Shown here: positions 4,949-12,733 of the stretch, piece after piece
How the letters are laid out: each line of letters starts with the position of its first letter
Position numbering within the stretch: the stretch's first letter is position 1
IMG/VR virus record: IMGVR_UViG_3300047552_002039
Span: 1 to 22,556 of that record
Length of the DNA stretch: 22,556 bases
Source: a virus
Direction: 5' to 3' (one strand)
Program-made: the position numbers and the translations under genes
Notes under the pieces: model-generated
Databases searched by the model: none
The model's input: only the letters and a program-made list of their open reading frames with translations
What the model was told of the DNA's origin: nothing

Positions 4949-5254
4949 ATGAAGATTTATCAGGTGAAATATGGCCGGGTGTTTGAGCGCGAGGGCGAAA
5001 TTTTACAAGGCAATTGGGTGCGCTACAAAACGGCTCAAGGCAAAACAATAACAGAGCCTACGCTCAAAAATGAATTTTTTGCTTCTTTTGAAGAGGCCCG
5101 GGCGCAGGCTATCAAATACCAACAACAGCAAATTTTTATCAACAGATTTCATTTGAGCAGGGCAATCGAGAACCTTAATGCCCTACTTCAAAACGACCTG
5201 CCGGAGCTAGCGATACAAATTGACGAGGAGGAGATTGAAGATGAAAACGCATAG
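4949..5254 (+). CDS. Unknown protein preceding the helicase loader
   Basis: This 101-residue protein starts with beta-like segments (MKIYQVKYGRVFE, NWVRYKT), followed by a helical middle (residues 50-85) and a very acidic C terminus (IDEEEIEDENA). It overlaps the loader gene by 14 bases, so the two are probably translated together. An accessory role in replication is suggested only by this position. No family was recognised. Confidence 0.65.
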   Translation: MKIYQVKYGRVFEREGEILQGNWVRYKTAQGKTITEPTLKNEFFASFEEARAQAIKYQQQQIFINRFHLSRAIENLNALLQNDLPELAIQIDEEEIEDENA

Positions 5255-5996
5255 GCAGCTATTTTGGGATTTAGTGCAACTGCTTAGCAATAACACCTAC
5301 AAAGTTGCGCCTGAAAACACGGCGGCAACTGGGCAGCTAGTAAACTACTTTGCCGCAAAGCCCGGGGAACTGGATTTGACAAAGGGGGTTTTGTTGCTAG
5401 GCCCGCCAGGCACGGGTAAAACGTTCCTTTTGCGGGCTTTTCAAATTCTTTGCCGCGACTCAGATCATAGCTTTGGGATGAAGTCGGCTATTGAAGTTGC
5501 AACCGACTATTCAGAAACGGGCCAAATTTCGCTTTTACGGGCAGGCCGGGCAATGGCCTATGATGATATAGGCTTTGAGGGGCAATCGTCGCACTACGGG
5601 CAAAAAAAGGCCGTTTTCGTGGATATTATCCATGCCCGTTACAGAGCGTTTTGTGAAAGTGGCGTAAAAACGCACTTTACAAGCAACCTGAACCCCGTGC
5701 TGCTCGAGAAGGCATACGGCCCCGCTATATTTTCAAGGCTCACCCATTTATGCAATATTGTGATTTTGGTAGGGCAAGATAATAGGGCTATTGCCCCTGC
5801 CCCTGCCGCTATTTCGCCTGAGCAATACTACACGCTTCCTCGTTTTTTTGAGAGCAAAAGCGCAAAGGAACGGGCTGAAGTATTGCGCTGGTATGAAGAT
5901 TTGAAAAACGCCCCGCAGGTTGTGCATAAGCAGACGGCCCGGGAAAAATTTGAGGAGTTAATCAATTCGCTAACGCAAAACAAAAAAGCACAATGA
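5241..5996 (+). CDS. AAA+ helicase loader, DnaC-like
   Basis: This 251-residue AAA+ ATPase shows Walker A GPPGTGKT (54-61), Walker B MAYDDIG (105-111), a sensor-1 Asn in FTSNLN (146-151) and a likely arginine finger in SRLTHL (165-170). This is the core of DnaC/IstB-type loaders, which place a replicative helicase at the origin. ATG 5241 is preferred over a TTG at 5220 because it has a purine-rich GAGGAGG stretch upstream and gives the usual short N terminus. Next to the O-like initiator it would fill the lambda P role. No phage helicase was seen in the window, so the host DnaB may be recruited. The stop overlaps the next start (ATGA). Confidence 0.88.
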   Translation: MKTHRQLFWDLVQLLSNNTYKVAPENTAATGQLVNYFAAKPGELDLTKGVLLLGPPGTGKTFLLRAFQILCRDSDHSFGMKSAIEVATDYSETGQISLLRAGRAMAYDDIGFEGQSSHYGQKKAVFVDIIHARYRAFCESGVKTHFTSNLNPVLLEKAYGPAIFSRLTHLCNIVILVGQDNRAIAPAPAAISPEQYYTLPRFFESKSAKERAEVLRWYEDLKNAPQVVHKQTAREKFEELINSLTQNKKAQ

Positions 5997-6217
5997 AGCA
6001 CTTTCTTTTTCTCGTTTTCGCGGCCCTAGTAGGCTGCAAAACTTTGGTAATTGGCAAAGAATATAACTTACCAAACGGCGCAAAAATCGTAGAAAGTACG
6101 CACCGCCATGTTTACATTAAGTCTGGCGGATACCTGATTAAGGTCGGGCAAAATGGCTCGGTTACAAAAACGGATAGTTTGGGCAATGTTTATCTTATGC
6201 AAAAAGATGGCAACTAA
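5993..6217 (+). CDS. Small lipoprotein
   Basis: This 74-residue product begins with a clear lipoprotein signal: MKH, a hydrophobic stretch FLFLVFAALV, then the lipobox ending at C15 (LVGC). The mature part, about 60 residues, is beta-rich (KEYNLPNG, HVYIKSGGYLIKVG, VYLMQ). The residues after Cys (KTL) are not the acidic export signal of surface-exposed Bacteroidota lipoproteins, so it may stay in the periplasm. Its ATGA overlap ties it to the helicase loader. A superinfection-exclusion role is possible, since several phages use small lipoproteins for this, but it is not shown here. Confidence 0.75.
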   Translation: MKHFLFLVFAALVGCKTLVIGKEYNLPNGAKIVESTHRHVYIKSGGYLIKVGQNGSVTKTDSLGNVYLMQKDGN

Positions 6218-6476
6218 AATATCTTTCAACTTGTCGCCTCAAATGTGCGAAGCAACACAAAAAGCCGTAAAGGCCCTGCCGCAATTGCAGCGGCTTGCCT
6301 ATTTGGTTTTGCCAGACGAATTTACGCTCGATCATGCCCTTGCAATACATTCACAATTGAAGCTTTGCAGCGTTCAAACAATCAAAAAAATGCTTAGTAA
6401 TAAGGATTTATTTGATTGTAGCGTTCACCCGACCATTCACCCGAAAATTAAGTTTTACAAAAAGAAAAAAATATAA
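6207..6476 (+). CDS. Small basic protein, unknown function
   Basis: From ATG 6207 the product has 89 residues, overlapping the lipoprotein gene by 11 bases. Its middle is helical (residues 10-65) and its C terminus is very basic (KIKFYKKKKI), which suggests contact with nucleic acid. ATG 6153 is possible but lies deep in the lipoprotein gene. The stop overlaps the next ATG as TAATG. No family was recognised. Confidence 0.62.
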   Translation: MATKISFNLSPQMCEATQKAVKALPQLQRLAYLVLPDEFTLDHALAIHSQLKLCSVQTIKKMLSNKDLFDCSVHPTIHPKIKFYKKKKI

Positions 6477-6727
6477 TGAAAACAGAAAGCCCAACACTAG
6501 AGGACACAGGGCAAATCAAGGTGCACAACTATCCGCCATCGTCTAAAACATATTCCTATATAACAAGAATATATAGGAAGTATGAAAAAAATGTTTTAGG
6601 TTGGAAAGAGGCAGACGGCCCGCCGATATATTTCCACGATTTACCGCCGGAGCTTTTGGCTTTGGCAGAAATTGTAGGCAACGCTCAAAATGTTTTAACC
6701 GCAAAATTGCCCCGAGAGGCGTTTTAA
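6476..6727 (+). CDS. Small protein, unknown function
   Basis: This 83-residue protein has a central YSYITRIYRKYEKNVLGW segment and a proline-rich part (GPPIYFHDLPPELLAL), ending in a helix. It continues the coupled operon from 4949 by a TAATG overlap. No signal peptide, membrane segment or known motif is visible. Confidence 0.6.
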   Translation: MKTESPTLEDTGQIKVHNYPPSSKTYSYITRIYRKYEKNVLGWKEADGPPIYFHDLPPELLALAEIVGNAQNVLTAKLPREAF

Positions 6728-6739
6728 TTCAACTGTAAT

Positions 6740-7297
6740 ATGCAAAACGAAAAAACAACCCCGCTCACTAGCTCAATTAATAATTTTTGCGAACAGCAAA
6801 AAGTACCCGAGAGGCAACTAAAAGCAGCCGCCGACGCTTTTGGCATACCCGACTTTGATACCTGCGTAAAGCTAGGCTTTGCGTATGGTTATAACGATGG
6901 GTTTCCAGATGTCAAATATTTGTGGCAAACGTATAAAGGCAAAATAATGCTATGCCTTTACACGCCTTTTGAAGCCCCCAAAACATTGCGCGATTTTGGC
7001 AGCCTTCAGCCGACCGAAAGCGAATTTGACGGCATAGACATACACGAGGCCGAGGCTTATTACGCCCCGACTTTGTCGGATATTTTGAGCAGGATTTATA
7101 GCGATTTTGGGGCACTAAAAGTCGAGTTTTCACAAAGCCCCGAAAGCGACATTTTTATTTGCGTAACCGCAGTTAGGATAAAGGGCTTCGCAATAGGAGA
7201 AGTGTTGACTCTAACACAAAGCAACAACTTTGCGCAGGCCGCTGCCGAGATGTACTTGAAAATCAAAAAACTAATAGAAAACAATGCACGAAAATAG
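6740..7297 (+). CDS. Unknown 185-residue protein, last gene of the loader operon
   Basis: The protein looks soluble and mixed alpha-beta. Residues 12-35 form a helical start (INNFCEQQKVPERQLKAAAD), followed by aromatic-rich segments (GYNDGFPDVKYLWQTY) and a strand-rich C-terminal half ending in a lysine-rich helix (YLKIKKLIENNARK). It starts 12 bases after the previous stop and is followed by a terminator at 7336, so it closes this unit. No family was recognised. Confidence 0.68.
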   Translation: MQNEKTTPLTSSINNFCEQQKVPERQLKAAADAFGIPDFDTCVKLGFAYGYNDGFPDVKYLWQTYKGKIMLCLYTPFEAPKTLRDFGSLQPTESEFDGIDIHEAEAYYAPTLSDILSRIYSDFGALKVEFSQSPESDIFICVTAVRIKGFAIGEVLTLTQSNNFAQAAAEMYLKIKKLIENNARK

Positions 7298-7335
7298 CTA
7301 GCGAAATTCACAAGCAATGGTCGCAAGTTTTCTAG

Positions 7336-7365
7336 AAAAAAAGCCTTAGCAATAGGGCTTTTTTT
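7336..7365 (+). terminator. Terminator closing the helicase-loader operon
   Basis: AAAAAAAGCC (7336-7345) pairs with GGCTTTTTTT (7356-7365) around a 10-base loop. The new -7 box at 7393 begins 27 bases later. Confidence 0.8.
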
Positions 7366-7392
7366 ATTGCTTATTTTGTGTTTAATATTTCT

Positions 7393-7400
7393 TATATTTG
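7393..7400 (+). promoter_or_regulatory. Candidate promoter for the 7425 operon
   Basis: TATATTTG (7393-7400) fits TAnnTTTG. The nearest -33 candidate is ATTG at 7366-7369, 23 bases upstream, longer than ideal. It lies between a terminator and ATG 7425, which is where a promoter is required. Confidence 0.6.
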
Positions 7401-7424
7401 TGAAACATTAAACACTTGCAAAAC

Positions 7425-7883
7425 ATGGGAAACAAAAAGCTAATGGCCGTTAAGTATGTGGCCGAAAAAGAAACATTCAAGCTATCATTTTTGGATAGAA
7501 TTGGAAACGAACAGCCCGAAAAAGTAAGGCTTGAGCTATCCGCTGGGCATGAAATAACCAAGCGTTTTTTTGATATATCGCTTGCTTTCGGGGAATGGTT
7601 CAAACCTCAAAACGAATACTCGCTCGTCGGCTACGAAATTAAGCCCGTAAACAAGGGCAAAAACGAGGTCATATCTTTCTCTTATTCCACGTCTGAAAAC
7701 GGACTAGGACTGGGCATCAAAACCGAGAGGGTTGTTTTTACAAAGCCCAATAAAGAGGGGTGTTTGGCCAAATTGCAAGAGGATGGGGACGTGCGCTGGG
7801 CCAATTTGGCGGCGTTTGCAGACTTGTATCAGGCCGTTAAGGATTTTGAGGATTATTGTTTGGATTTGTACGAATTGAAATAG
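7425..7883 (+). CDS. Unknown protein, possible paralogue of the next gene
   Basis: This 152-residue protein has a beta-rich N-terminal part, a helix FFDISLAFGEWFKP (about residues 46-59), further strands (EVISFSYSTSENG) and a C-terminal helix DLYQAVKDFEDYC. The next protein shows the same order of elements and similar length, so the two may be diverged duplicates. ATG 7425 is chosen over a TTG at 7416 because it lies about 20 bases after the likely transcription start. No function can be given. Confidence 0.68.
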   Translation: MGNKKLMAVKYVAEKETFKLSFLDRIGNEQPEKVRLELSAGHEITKRFFDISLAFGEWFKPQNEYSLVGYEIKPVNKGKNEVISFSYSTSENGLGLGIKTERVVFTKPNKEGCLAKLQEDGDVRWANLAAFADLYQAVKDFEDYCLDLYELK

Positions 7884-7891
7884 TAGGCCGT

Positions 7892-8347
7892 ATGACAAAG
7901 AAAATCAAAAGTATTTCCTACGATAAGGATACGAGCAGGGTTAGTGTATCTTTCGCGGAAACCGAAAACGGGAAGGCCCGCAAACGCACTATAAAGCAAA
8001 CGTCGACTTTGCGTTTTGAGGCCCTTTGGGGCGCGGCGTTTAATTGCTTTGAAGCGTGGCTTATGCCTGATACGTTTTTTAGGTACACTAGGCCGCAAGA
8101 TATTCCGCAAAGCCTTTTAAGCATTAAGCTAAAAATAACAGTACATACGCTTACAATTGCCTATGAATTTGAGAGCAAGAGCTCACTTATTCACAAAATG
8201 ACATTTCACCACTGTTATAGCGGAGGCGAAAATCCTTTTGAGCCAAACATGACTACAAAAGAGCGGAGCAAAAACGTGCTAAAAAGCCTTGAGGCACTAT
8301 ACAACTATTGCCTAAATGATTTTGAGAATGAAAACCCCTGCGCTTAA
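7892..8347 (+). CDS. Unknown protein, possible paralogue of the previous gene
   Basis: This 151-residue protein parallels the 7425 product: KKIKSISYD near the start, FNCFEAWLMP in the position of DISLAFGEWFKP, strands in the middle, and ALYNYCLNDFEN near the end where the neighbour has DLYQAVKDFED. Identity is low, so the duplication would be old. ATG 7892 starts eight bases after the neighbour's stop. Its end overlaps the GIY-YIG gene by 32 bases. Confidence 0.65.
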   Translation: MTKKIKSISYDKDTSRVSVSFAETENGKARKRTIKQTSTLRFEALWGAAFNCFEAWLMPDTFFRYTRPQDIPQSLLSIKLKITVHTLTIAYEFESKSSLIHKMTFHHCYSGGENPFEPNMTTKERSKNVLKSLEALYNYCLNDFENENPCA

Positions 8348-8678
8348 TACTCGCTCAAATAACCCTCTTTTAGTGAAACTGAAGGGGGTTTATAAAATTA
8401 CCTGCCTAGAAAATGGCCGTTTTTATATTGGCTCTTCAGTATCAATACAAGATCGCTGGCGCGAGCATATTACGGCGATGCTACAAAAGCTAAATCCTGA
8501 AGCGGCCAAACTAAGTAACAAAAGGTTGCTTGCCGATGCTTACCAGTACGGCCTACACTCGTTTACATTCCAAATTTTGGAATTATGCCCTACGCTAAAC
8601 AGAGAGCAATTAGAAGAGCGAGAGTACGAATTGATTAACCAACTTTCACCGTATTACAATATCCGATATGATTATTAA
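8316..8678 (+). CDS. GIY-YIG endonuclease
   Basis: This 120-residue protein has the GIY-YIG nuclease core: GVYKITCLENGRFYIGSS with GVY at 24-26 and YIG at 37-39, then DRWREH with the catalytic Arg near residue 48, and a late Glu and Asn (LEEREYELI, YYNI). This family cuts DNA and often acts as a homing or mobility nuclease in phages. ATG 8316 overlaps the previous gene by 32 bases; ATG 8328 would shorten the overlap and keep the domain whole. It has no DNA-binding domain of its own but overlaps a multi-HTH gene. Confidence 0.85.
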   Translation: MILRMKTPALNTRSNNPLLVKLKGVYKITCLENGRFYIGSSVSIQDRWREHITAMLQKLNPEAAKLSNKRLLADAYQYGLHSFTFQILELCPTLNREQLEEREYELINQLSPYYNIRYDY

Positions 8679-9399
8679 GAAAATAAAAGAATTGCTCGAG
8701 TCAGGGGCAAGTTTTCAGGAAACGGCAAAGGCCGTAAACATGACAAAAAAAGAGCTAAAGGTTTATTTGGATTTACACCCAATAGATATAAAACGCCCAG
8801 AGGCTCCGGCAAAGCGCGTTTATACAAATTCATTCAAAAAATGGAATGAAGAGTGCGATCGGCTGAAGGCGTTAAAAGCAGAGGGCAAAACTTCAAAACA
8901 GATAGCCGAGATTTTTGGCGTATCTGATAGTACCATTCAAAGCGTATTGTCTTATTATGGGATTTTGCGGCCTCCTTTTCGCAAATCTAGCCTTGAAATT
9001 GTAAGGCTTTATTGCCTTGAAAATAGGCCCGATTTGGCGGCCAAATTTGGCAAAACAGAAGGGCAAATAAGTAAGACATTCTATGCTCAAATTAATCGTT
9101 TTGAGAATAACACGGGCTTTGCAGATGCCGAAATTCAAGCATATCAAAACGGCGATTTTGGCACATTGACCGAGGCCGAAATAAAGGCTCTTAAATACCA
9201 ATTGGCCCGGGTTGAAAAACTGAAGGTGCGCGATTTAACAGACGAGCAAAAGCAGTTTGTTTTGGCCAATAGAGACGGGCAAAATTGGGTAGAGCTAGCC
9301 AAAAAGCTAAACGCAAATTTTGGCCTCAAGGCTACTAAATATCAAGTACATTACTGGTATTATCAATTGCGAAATGAAAAACACAATAAAAAGCTATAA
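8668..9399 (+). CDS. Multi helix-turn-helix DNA-binding protein
   Basis: This 243-residue protein contains a chain of HTH-like segments. They lie at about residues 5-35 (SFQETAKAVNMTKKELKVYL), 65-99 (GKTSKQIAEIFGVSDSTIQS), 108-142 (RPDLAAKFGKTEGQISKTF) and 190-235 (NWVELAKKLNANFGL then KYQVHYWYYQL). The second is the clearest, a resolvase/transposase-like HTH. The start overlaps the GIY-YIG stop by 11 bases, so the two may act together, one recognising and one cutting DNA. A regulator or transposase-derived binder is an alternative. No catalytic motif is visible. Confidence 0.68.
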   Translation: MIIKKIKELLESGASFQETAKAVNMTKKELKVYLDLHPIDIKRPEAPAKRVYTNSFKKWNEECDRLKALKAEGKTSKQIAEIFGVSDSTIQSVLSYYGILRPPFRKSSLEIVRLYCLENRPDLAAKFGKTEGQISKTFYAQINRFENNTGFADAEIQAYQNGDFGTLTEAEIKALKYQLARVEKLKVRDLTDEQKQFVLANRDGQNWVELAKKLNANFGLKATKYQVHYWYYQLRNEKHNKKL

Positions 9400-9877
9400 A
9401 GGCAAACTAAGCGACTTTTTACAGCATATCAAAAACACCAAAAGCACAATGCAAAACGAAAAAGAAAAACTACCTAGCAAGGCCCGGATGAAGGCAGGGT
9501 TGCTACTGCCCAAATTGGCTCAAATCATACTGGAAAACGGCAAAGCCAAAATAAGCCCCAAAGCCGAGCGCGCGCTCGAGCGTGTTGCAAGCGTAGAGGC
9601 CTCCGAGCCGTTTGGCAGCGTATTGGCTACTTACGAGCAGCTAATGGCTGAAGTAAAGGCTCAAATTGGCCCTATGCGTTTTTTTAAGGCTACCTGCGCG
9701 GCGTTTAGGTATCACGCCGGAGTTGTTGGCTACAGCACAATTGTAATGCGTAATTTGATGCCATTCATAAGCGAGCAAGCTACGTTTTCAATACCTGCTG
9801 ATGTTAACCTTGTTTATGCCTGTGAGCCAAAAGATATTACCGTTTACGACGACGGCACAGCCGAAATAGAAATATGA
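9374..9877 (+). CDS. Unknown 167-residue protein
   Basis: From ATG 9374 the protein has a basic helical N-terminal half (residues 1-95, rich in Lys and Glu) and a C-terminal half containing FFKATCAAFRYHAGVVGYS and a strand-like end (DITVYDDGTAEIEI). ATG 9449 is a second possible start, giving MQNEKEKLPS. It overlaps the HTH gene by 26 bases and the next gene by ATGA. No family was recognised. Confidence 0.62.
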   Translation: MKNTIKSYKGKLSDFLQHIKNTKSTMQNEKEKLPSKARMKAGLLLPKLAQIILENGKAKISPKAERALERVASVEASEPFGSVLATYEQLMAEVKAQIGPMRFFKATCAAFRYHAGVVGYSTIVMRNLMPFISEQATFSIPADVNLVYACEPKDITVYDDGTAEIEI

Positions 9878-10074
9878 ATTTCTTAGACTTCGCTGCCGCT
9901 ATTAAGGCCAAATTGGAACGCTATAACGCTAGGCGCAAAGCGTACTACTTACGCAAAATCCAAAGCACAGACTTTGCGCAATTGGATTTTGAAGCCATTG
10001 AAACTATCTACTTTGCTATTGAAAAAAGCGAAGTGCAAAACGAAAACAAAAAAGAAAATGAATTACCATTTTGA
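9874..10074 (+). CDS. Small helical protein, unknown function
   Basis: This 66-residue protein is helical, with a basic first half (AIKAKLERYNARRKAYYLRK) and an acidic second half. It overlaps the previous stop by ATGA and the next start by 17 bases. No family was recognised. Confidence 0.58.
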   Translation: MNFLDFAAAIKAKLERYNARRKAYYLRKIQSTDFAQLDFEAIETIYFAIEKSEVQNENKKENELPF

Positions 10075-10489
10075 CCTCGTGGGAAAACTAACCGCTATGT
10101 GCATAAACGAATTTGCAGGGCGAGTTAAGACTGTGCAAGTCGGGCAAAAGATTGAAATAATCACTCCGTTTGTTACGCTCAAAAAAGAGCCAGTAAGGGT
10201 GTTTGTAGAACCCTTAATGCCGCCATTATACAACGCGCTTTTATTCAGCATTTCAGACGGCGGCACAATTGCAAAAGATATTCCAGACGGGCTTAATATC
10301 ACAATTACTGATTTAGTTTTCGGGCAATACTTTCATCGAAAAATGGAAAATGATTGCGCTATTATTTACCGTTCTGTTTTGTCAAAATATGAAATAAGCA
10401 ATGCCGTTTTTGAGCTTGCTACGCTTATTCAATTGTGCGAAAACCTAAAATTTCTTGCAGTAAATGATACTTCGCAGACTAGGCAATAA
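10058..10489 (+). CDS. Unknown protein, weakly DUF1828-like
   Basis: This 143-residue protein reads, in its first 80 residues, like a beta-rich domain with ITPFVTLKKEPVRVFVEPL and LLFSISDGGTIAKDI. The TPF strand, IYV-like strand and SDGG turn recall DUF1828-type domains; this is a tentative reading. The rest is mixed alpha-beta. ATG 10058 is preferred to the longer upstream frame because it gives a short overlap. It overlaps the methylase gene by 26 bases, so it may be a partner of the methylase. Confidence 0.6.
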   Translation: MNYHFDLVGKLTAMCINEFAGRVKTVQVGQKIEIITPFVTLKKEPVRVFVEPLMPPLYNALLFSISDGGTIAKDIPDGLNITITDLVFGQYFHRKMENDCAIIYRSVLSKYEISNAVFELATLIQLCENLKFLAVNDTSQTRQ

Positions 10490-11237
10490 AAAGAAAATTG
10501 CCCCTAAAATCTATTCTCTTTTTTTGCAACATGCCACATACATAGAGCCATTTTTTGGCGCTGGTGGAATGTATTTTTTTAAGCCTAGAGCAAAGTATAA
10601 TTTGCTTAATGACTTAGATAATGAAGTGTTTAACCTTTGGCGTGTAGTGCGCGAAACACCCGACTTGCTGAGAGATGAAATTATTAGCTTGCCAATACAC
10701 CCAAGCATTTCGAAGTATTGGAAAAAACACAAAGAAATTGACCCAATTTCACGGGCAGCGCGGTTTCTGTTTATATCCAATTTTGGCTATATGGGCATGC
10801 CTGAAACTTTGCGGATTGAAGGCAATAACCAAAATTCCAAAGCCTTTATTTTTCGCGATATGGGCCTTGCAAATAAATTGCTTAAAGATTGCGTTTTTGA
10901 TAATAAAAATGCAGTTGATTTTTTGAGGGCCATAAGGTTTCACGGCGTTAAGCCTGTTCAAAATCCTTTTATCTATTGCGATCCGCCGTACCTCAAAACA
11001 GGTAACAACTACACAACAAAAGTTTGGGGCAGCGACGACTTGTACGAGCTAGTGAAAGGCTTGCAAGCTACTAACGCGCCGTTTGCTATTTCGGAGTTTT
11101 ATTCCAAAGATGCAATTTCTGTTTTTAATGATTGCGGGTTGTTTATTAATGTAATATGTGAGCGGCAAACAATGAAAAACAGAAACACGGAAATTTTGGC
11201 TACTAATTATAATCTTTCACAAAAAACATTGTTCTAA
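10464..11237 (+). CDS. DNA adenine N6-methyltransferase, D12 class
   Basis: This 257-residue protein matches Dam-like (D12 class) methylases. Motif I with S-adenosylmethionine contacts is YIEPFFGAGG (about residues 31-40), preceded by the typical LRRLGNKKKIAPKI start, and the catalytic motif IV is YCDPPYLKTG (about 171-180). It transfers a methyl group to adenine in a short site. No partner restriction enzyme is visible, so protection from host restriction or regulation is more likely than a complete restriction system. Its specificity cannot be read from sequence. It ends two bases before thymidylate synthase. Confidence 0.88.
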   Translation: MILRRLGNKKKIAPKIYSLFLQHATYIEPFFGAGGMYFFKPRAKYNLLNDLDNEVFNLWRVVRETPDLLRDEIISLPIHPSISKYWKKHKEIDPISRAARFLFISNFGYMGMPETLRIEGNNQNSKAFIFRDMGLANKLLKDCVFDNKNAVDFLRAIRFHGVKPVQNPFIYCDPPYLKTGNNYTTKVWGSDDLYELVKGLQATNAPFAISEFYSKDAISVFNDCGLFINVICERQTMKNRNTEILATNYNLSQKTLF

Positions 11238-11238
11238 A

Positions 11239-12042
11239 ATGCGCAATTACCATTCCTTACTTCACTACGTTTTGACAAACGGCGAGCCTCGCAACGACCG
11301 CACAGGTGTAGGCACATTAGCAATTTTTGATGCCCGTTTGGAATTTGATTTGTCGGCGGGATTTCCCCTGCTCACCACTAAAAAAGTTAGCTTCAAAAAT
11401 GTAATAAGCGAACTATGCTTTTTTGTGAACGGCAAAACAAACGTTGATTATTTGCACAAGTATAATAATCGCATTTGGGATGCTTGGGCAAATGAAACCG
11501 GGGAACTTGGGCCTATTTACGGTGCGCAATGGCGTAACTGGTGGGGGTCAGAATTTCCATGCGTTGACCAATTAAAAAACCTCGTGCGCGACCTGATTAA
11601 ATCACCACAAAGCCGGAGGCATTTGGTTAGTGCATGGAATGTAGGGGAAATTCCGCAAATGGCCCTACCCCCTTGCCACTACGCTTTCCAATTCTATGTT
11701 ACCAATACGGGCAAACTGGATTTGAAGGTAAATATGCGTTCTACAGATTGCTTTTTAGGCTTGCCGTATAACATTGCTTCATACGCTGCGCTAAATCACA
11801 TGATAGCCAAAATTTGCAATTACAGGCCCGGGAGGTTAATCATGAGCCTTGCCGATACGCATATCTACAAAAACCACGTAGAGGCCATAAACACGCTATT
11901 GCAGCGCGACCCAAATCGATATGCTTTGCCACAATTGCGCCTTAACGGGGAATTTGACTTGAGCGAAGAAATACACCCCGAGCAATTTGAAATTGTAGGG
12001 TATGAAAGTTATCCGGCAATTAAAGCAGAGGTAGCAATTTAG
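11239..12042 (+). CDS. thyA: Thymidylate synthase
   Basis: At 267 residues it matches the length of ThyA, which makes dTMP from dUMP with methylene-tetrahydrofolate. RTGVGT (R21), SRRHLVSAWN (R126, R127), the catalytic Cys in LPPCHYAFQF (C146), RSTDCFLGLPYNI (D169, N177) and LADTHIYKNHVEA are all present, so it should be active. Start and end need no adjustment. In phages it raises thymidine supply during replication, or supports base modification. No dCMP deaminase or hydroxymethylase is seen here, so simple dTMP supply is the better reading. Confidence 0.97.
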   Translation: MRNYHSLLHYVLTNGEPRNDRTGVGTLAIFDARLEFDLSAGFPLLTTKKVSFKNVISELCFFVNGKTNVDYLHKYNNRIWDAWANETGELGPIYGAQWRNWWGSEFPCVDQLKNLVRDLIKSPQSRRHLVSAWNVGEIPQMALPPCHYAFQFYVTNTGKLDLKVNMRSTDCFLGLPYNIASYAALNHMIAKICNYRPGRLIMSLADTHIYKNHVEAINTLLQRDPNRYALPQLRLNGEFDLSEEIHPEQFEIVGYESYPAIKAEVAI

Positions 12043-12046
12043 ATGT

Positions 12047-12250
12047 ATGCTAGAAACCTTGCTTTTTTTAAAACAGAATTTAGAACTAGGCAAAAAATAC
12101 AAGGCCGAAACTATCTACAAAAGGCTTATTGAAATAGGCAAATTAGATAGCAATACGACCTTTGCGGGCTTTGTTCTGTTTTGCTATGTGCATACGGTTT
12201 TAGAAACAAGCTGGGAAAACGAAACGCCTTTTATTTATCGTAAAGATTAG
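12047..12250 (+). CDS. Small protein, unknown function
   Basis: This 67-residue protein has a helical start (LETLLFLKQNLELGKKYKAETIYKRLIEIGKL) followed by a hydrophobic, aromatic segment (FAGFVLFCYVHTVL), perhaps a buried helix or weak membrane segment. It begins four bases after thyA and is the last plus-strand gene of this arm. Its stop overlaps that of the opposing gene by three to four bases. The first half resembles a small winged-helix start, but this is not firm. Confidence 0.58.
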   Translation: MLETLLFLKQNLELGKKYKAETIYKRLIEIGKLDSNTTFAGFVLFCYVHTVLETSWENETPFIYRKD

Positions 12251-12726
12251 CCGTTTCTTTTTTCACTTAACATTTTGCCGACTAGCAGTGCTAGCTCGGC
12301 AAATTGTGTTTTTATTTCGGCATCAATTTGCGATTGTTTTGCTTTTATTTCGGCATAGTGTTCTTGAATATACGTTTCTAATTTCAGAAAACGCTCGTTG
12401 TTGGTTTCTTGCACTTCTACTAGCTTATTCAAAAGAACGGTTTTCCTAGTCATTTCCAACTGCATTAATTGGATTGTTTCTAGCGTTTTGGCGGTTTCCA
12501 TATTACGGGCTACGGTTTGCCGTTCCGTATATTCCATAAAGGTTTTGGTTATTTCGCTAATTGTTGTGGTATAGCTTTTATTTTGCTCTGCAAAGCTATC
12601 CGTTTGCGTTTTATCTTTTTCGTTAATTCTGTTAATTAACGCTTTTGTAATAAGGTAAAGCGCGAGCAAAAGTACGCTGCCGCCGCCGCCAAATTTTGCA
12701 AGTTCAATCCAAATTGAATTAGCCAT
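12247..12726 (-). CDS. Membrane-anchored coiled-coil protein, holin-like
   Basis: From ATG 12726 (minus strand) the product has 159 residues. A glycine-rich run (FGGGG) precedes one transmembrane helix, SVLLLALYLITKALI (about residues 17-31), and the remaining 120 or so residues are a long charged coiled coil with repeated Glu, Gln and Thr positions. A single N-terminal membrane helix with a soluble tail fits some phage holins or membrane-anchored accessory proteins. The upstream TTG at 12747 is less likely. It follows a DUF1353-like gene by seven bases. Holin function is inference. Confidence 0.6.
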   Translation of the reverse strand: MANSIWIELAKFGGGGSVLLLALYLITKALINRINEKDKTQTDSFAEQNKSYTTTISEITKTFMEYTERQTVARNMETAKTLETIQLMQLEMTRKTVLLNKLVEVQETNNERFLKLETYIQEHYAEIKAKQSQIDAEIKTQFAELALLVGKMLSEKRNG

Positions 12727-12733
12727 AAGAGAG

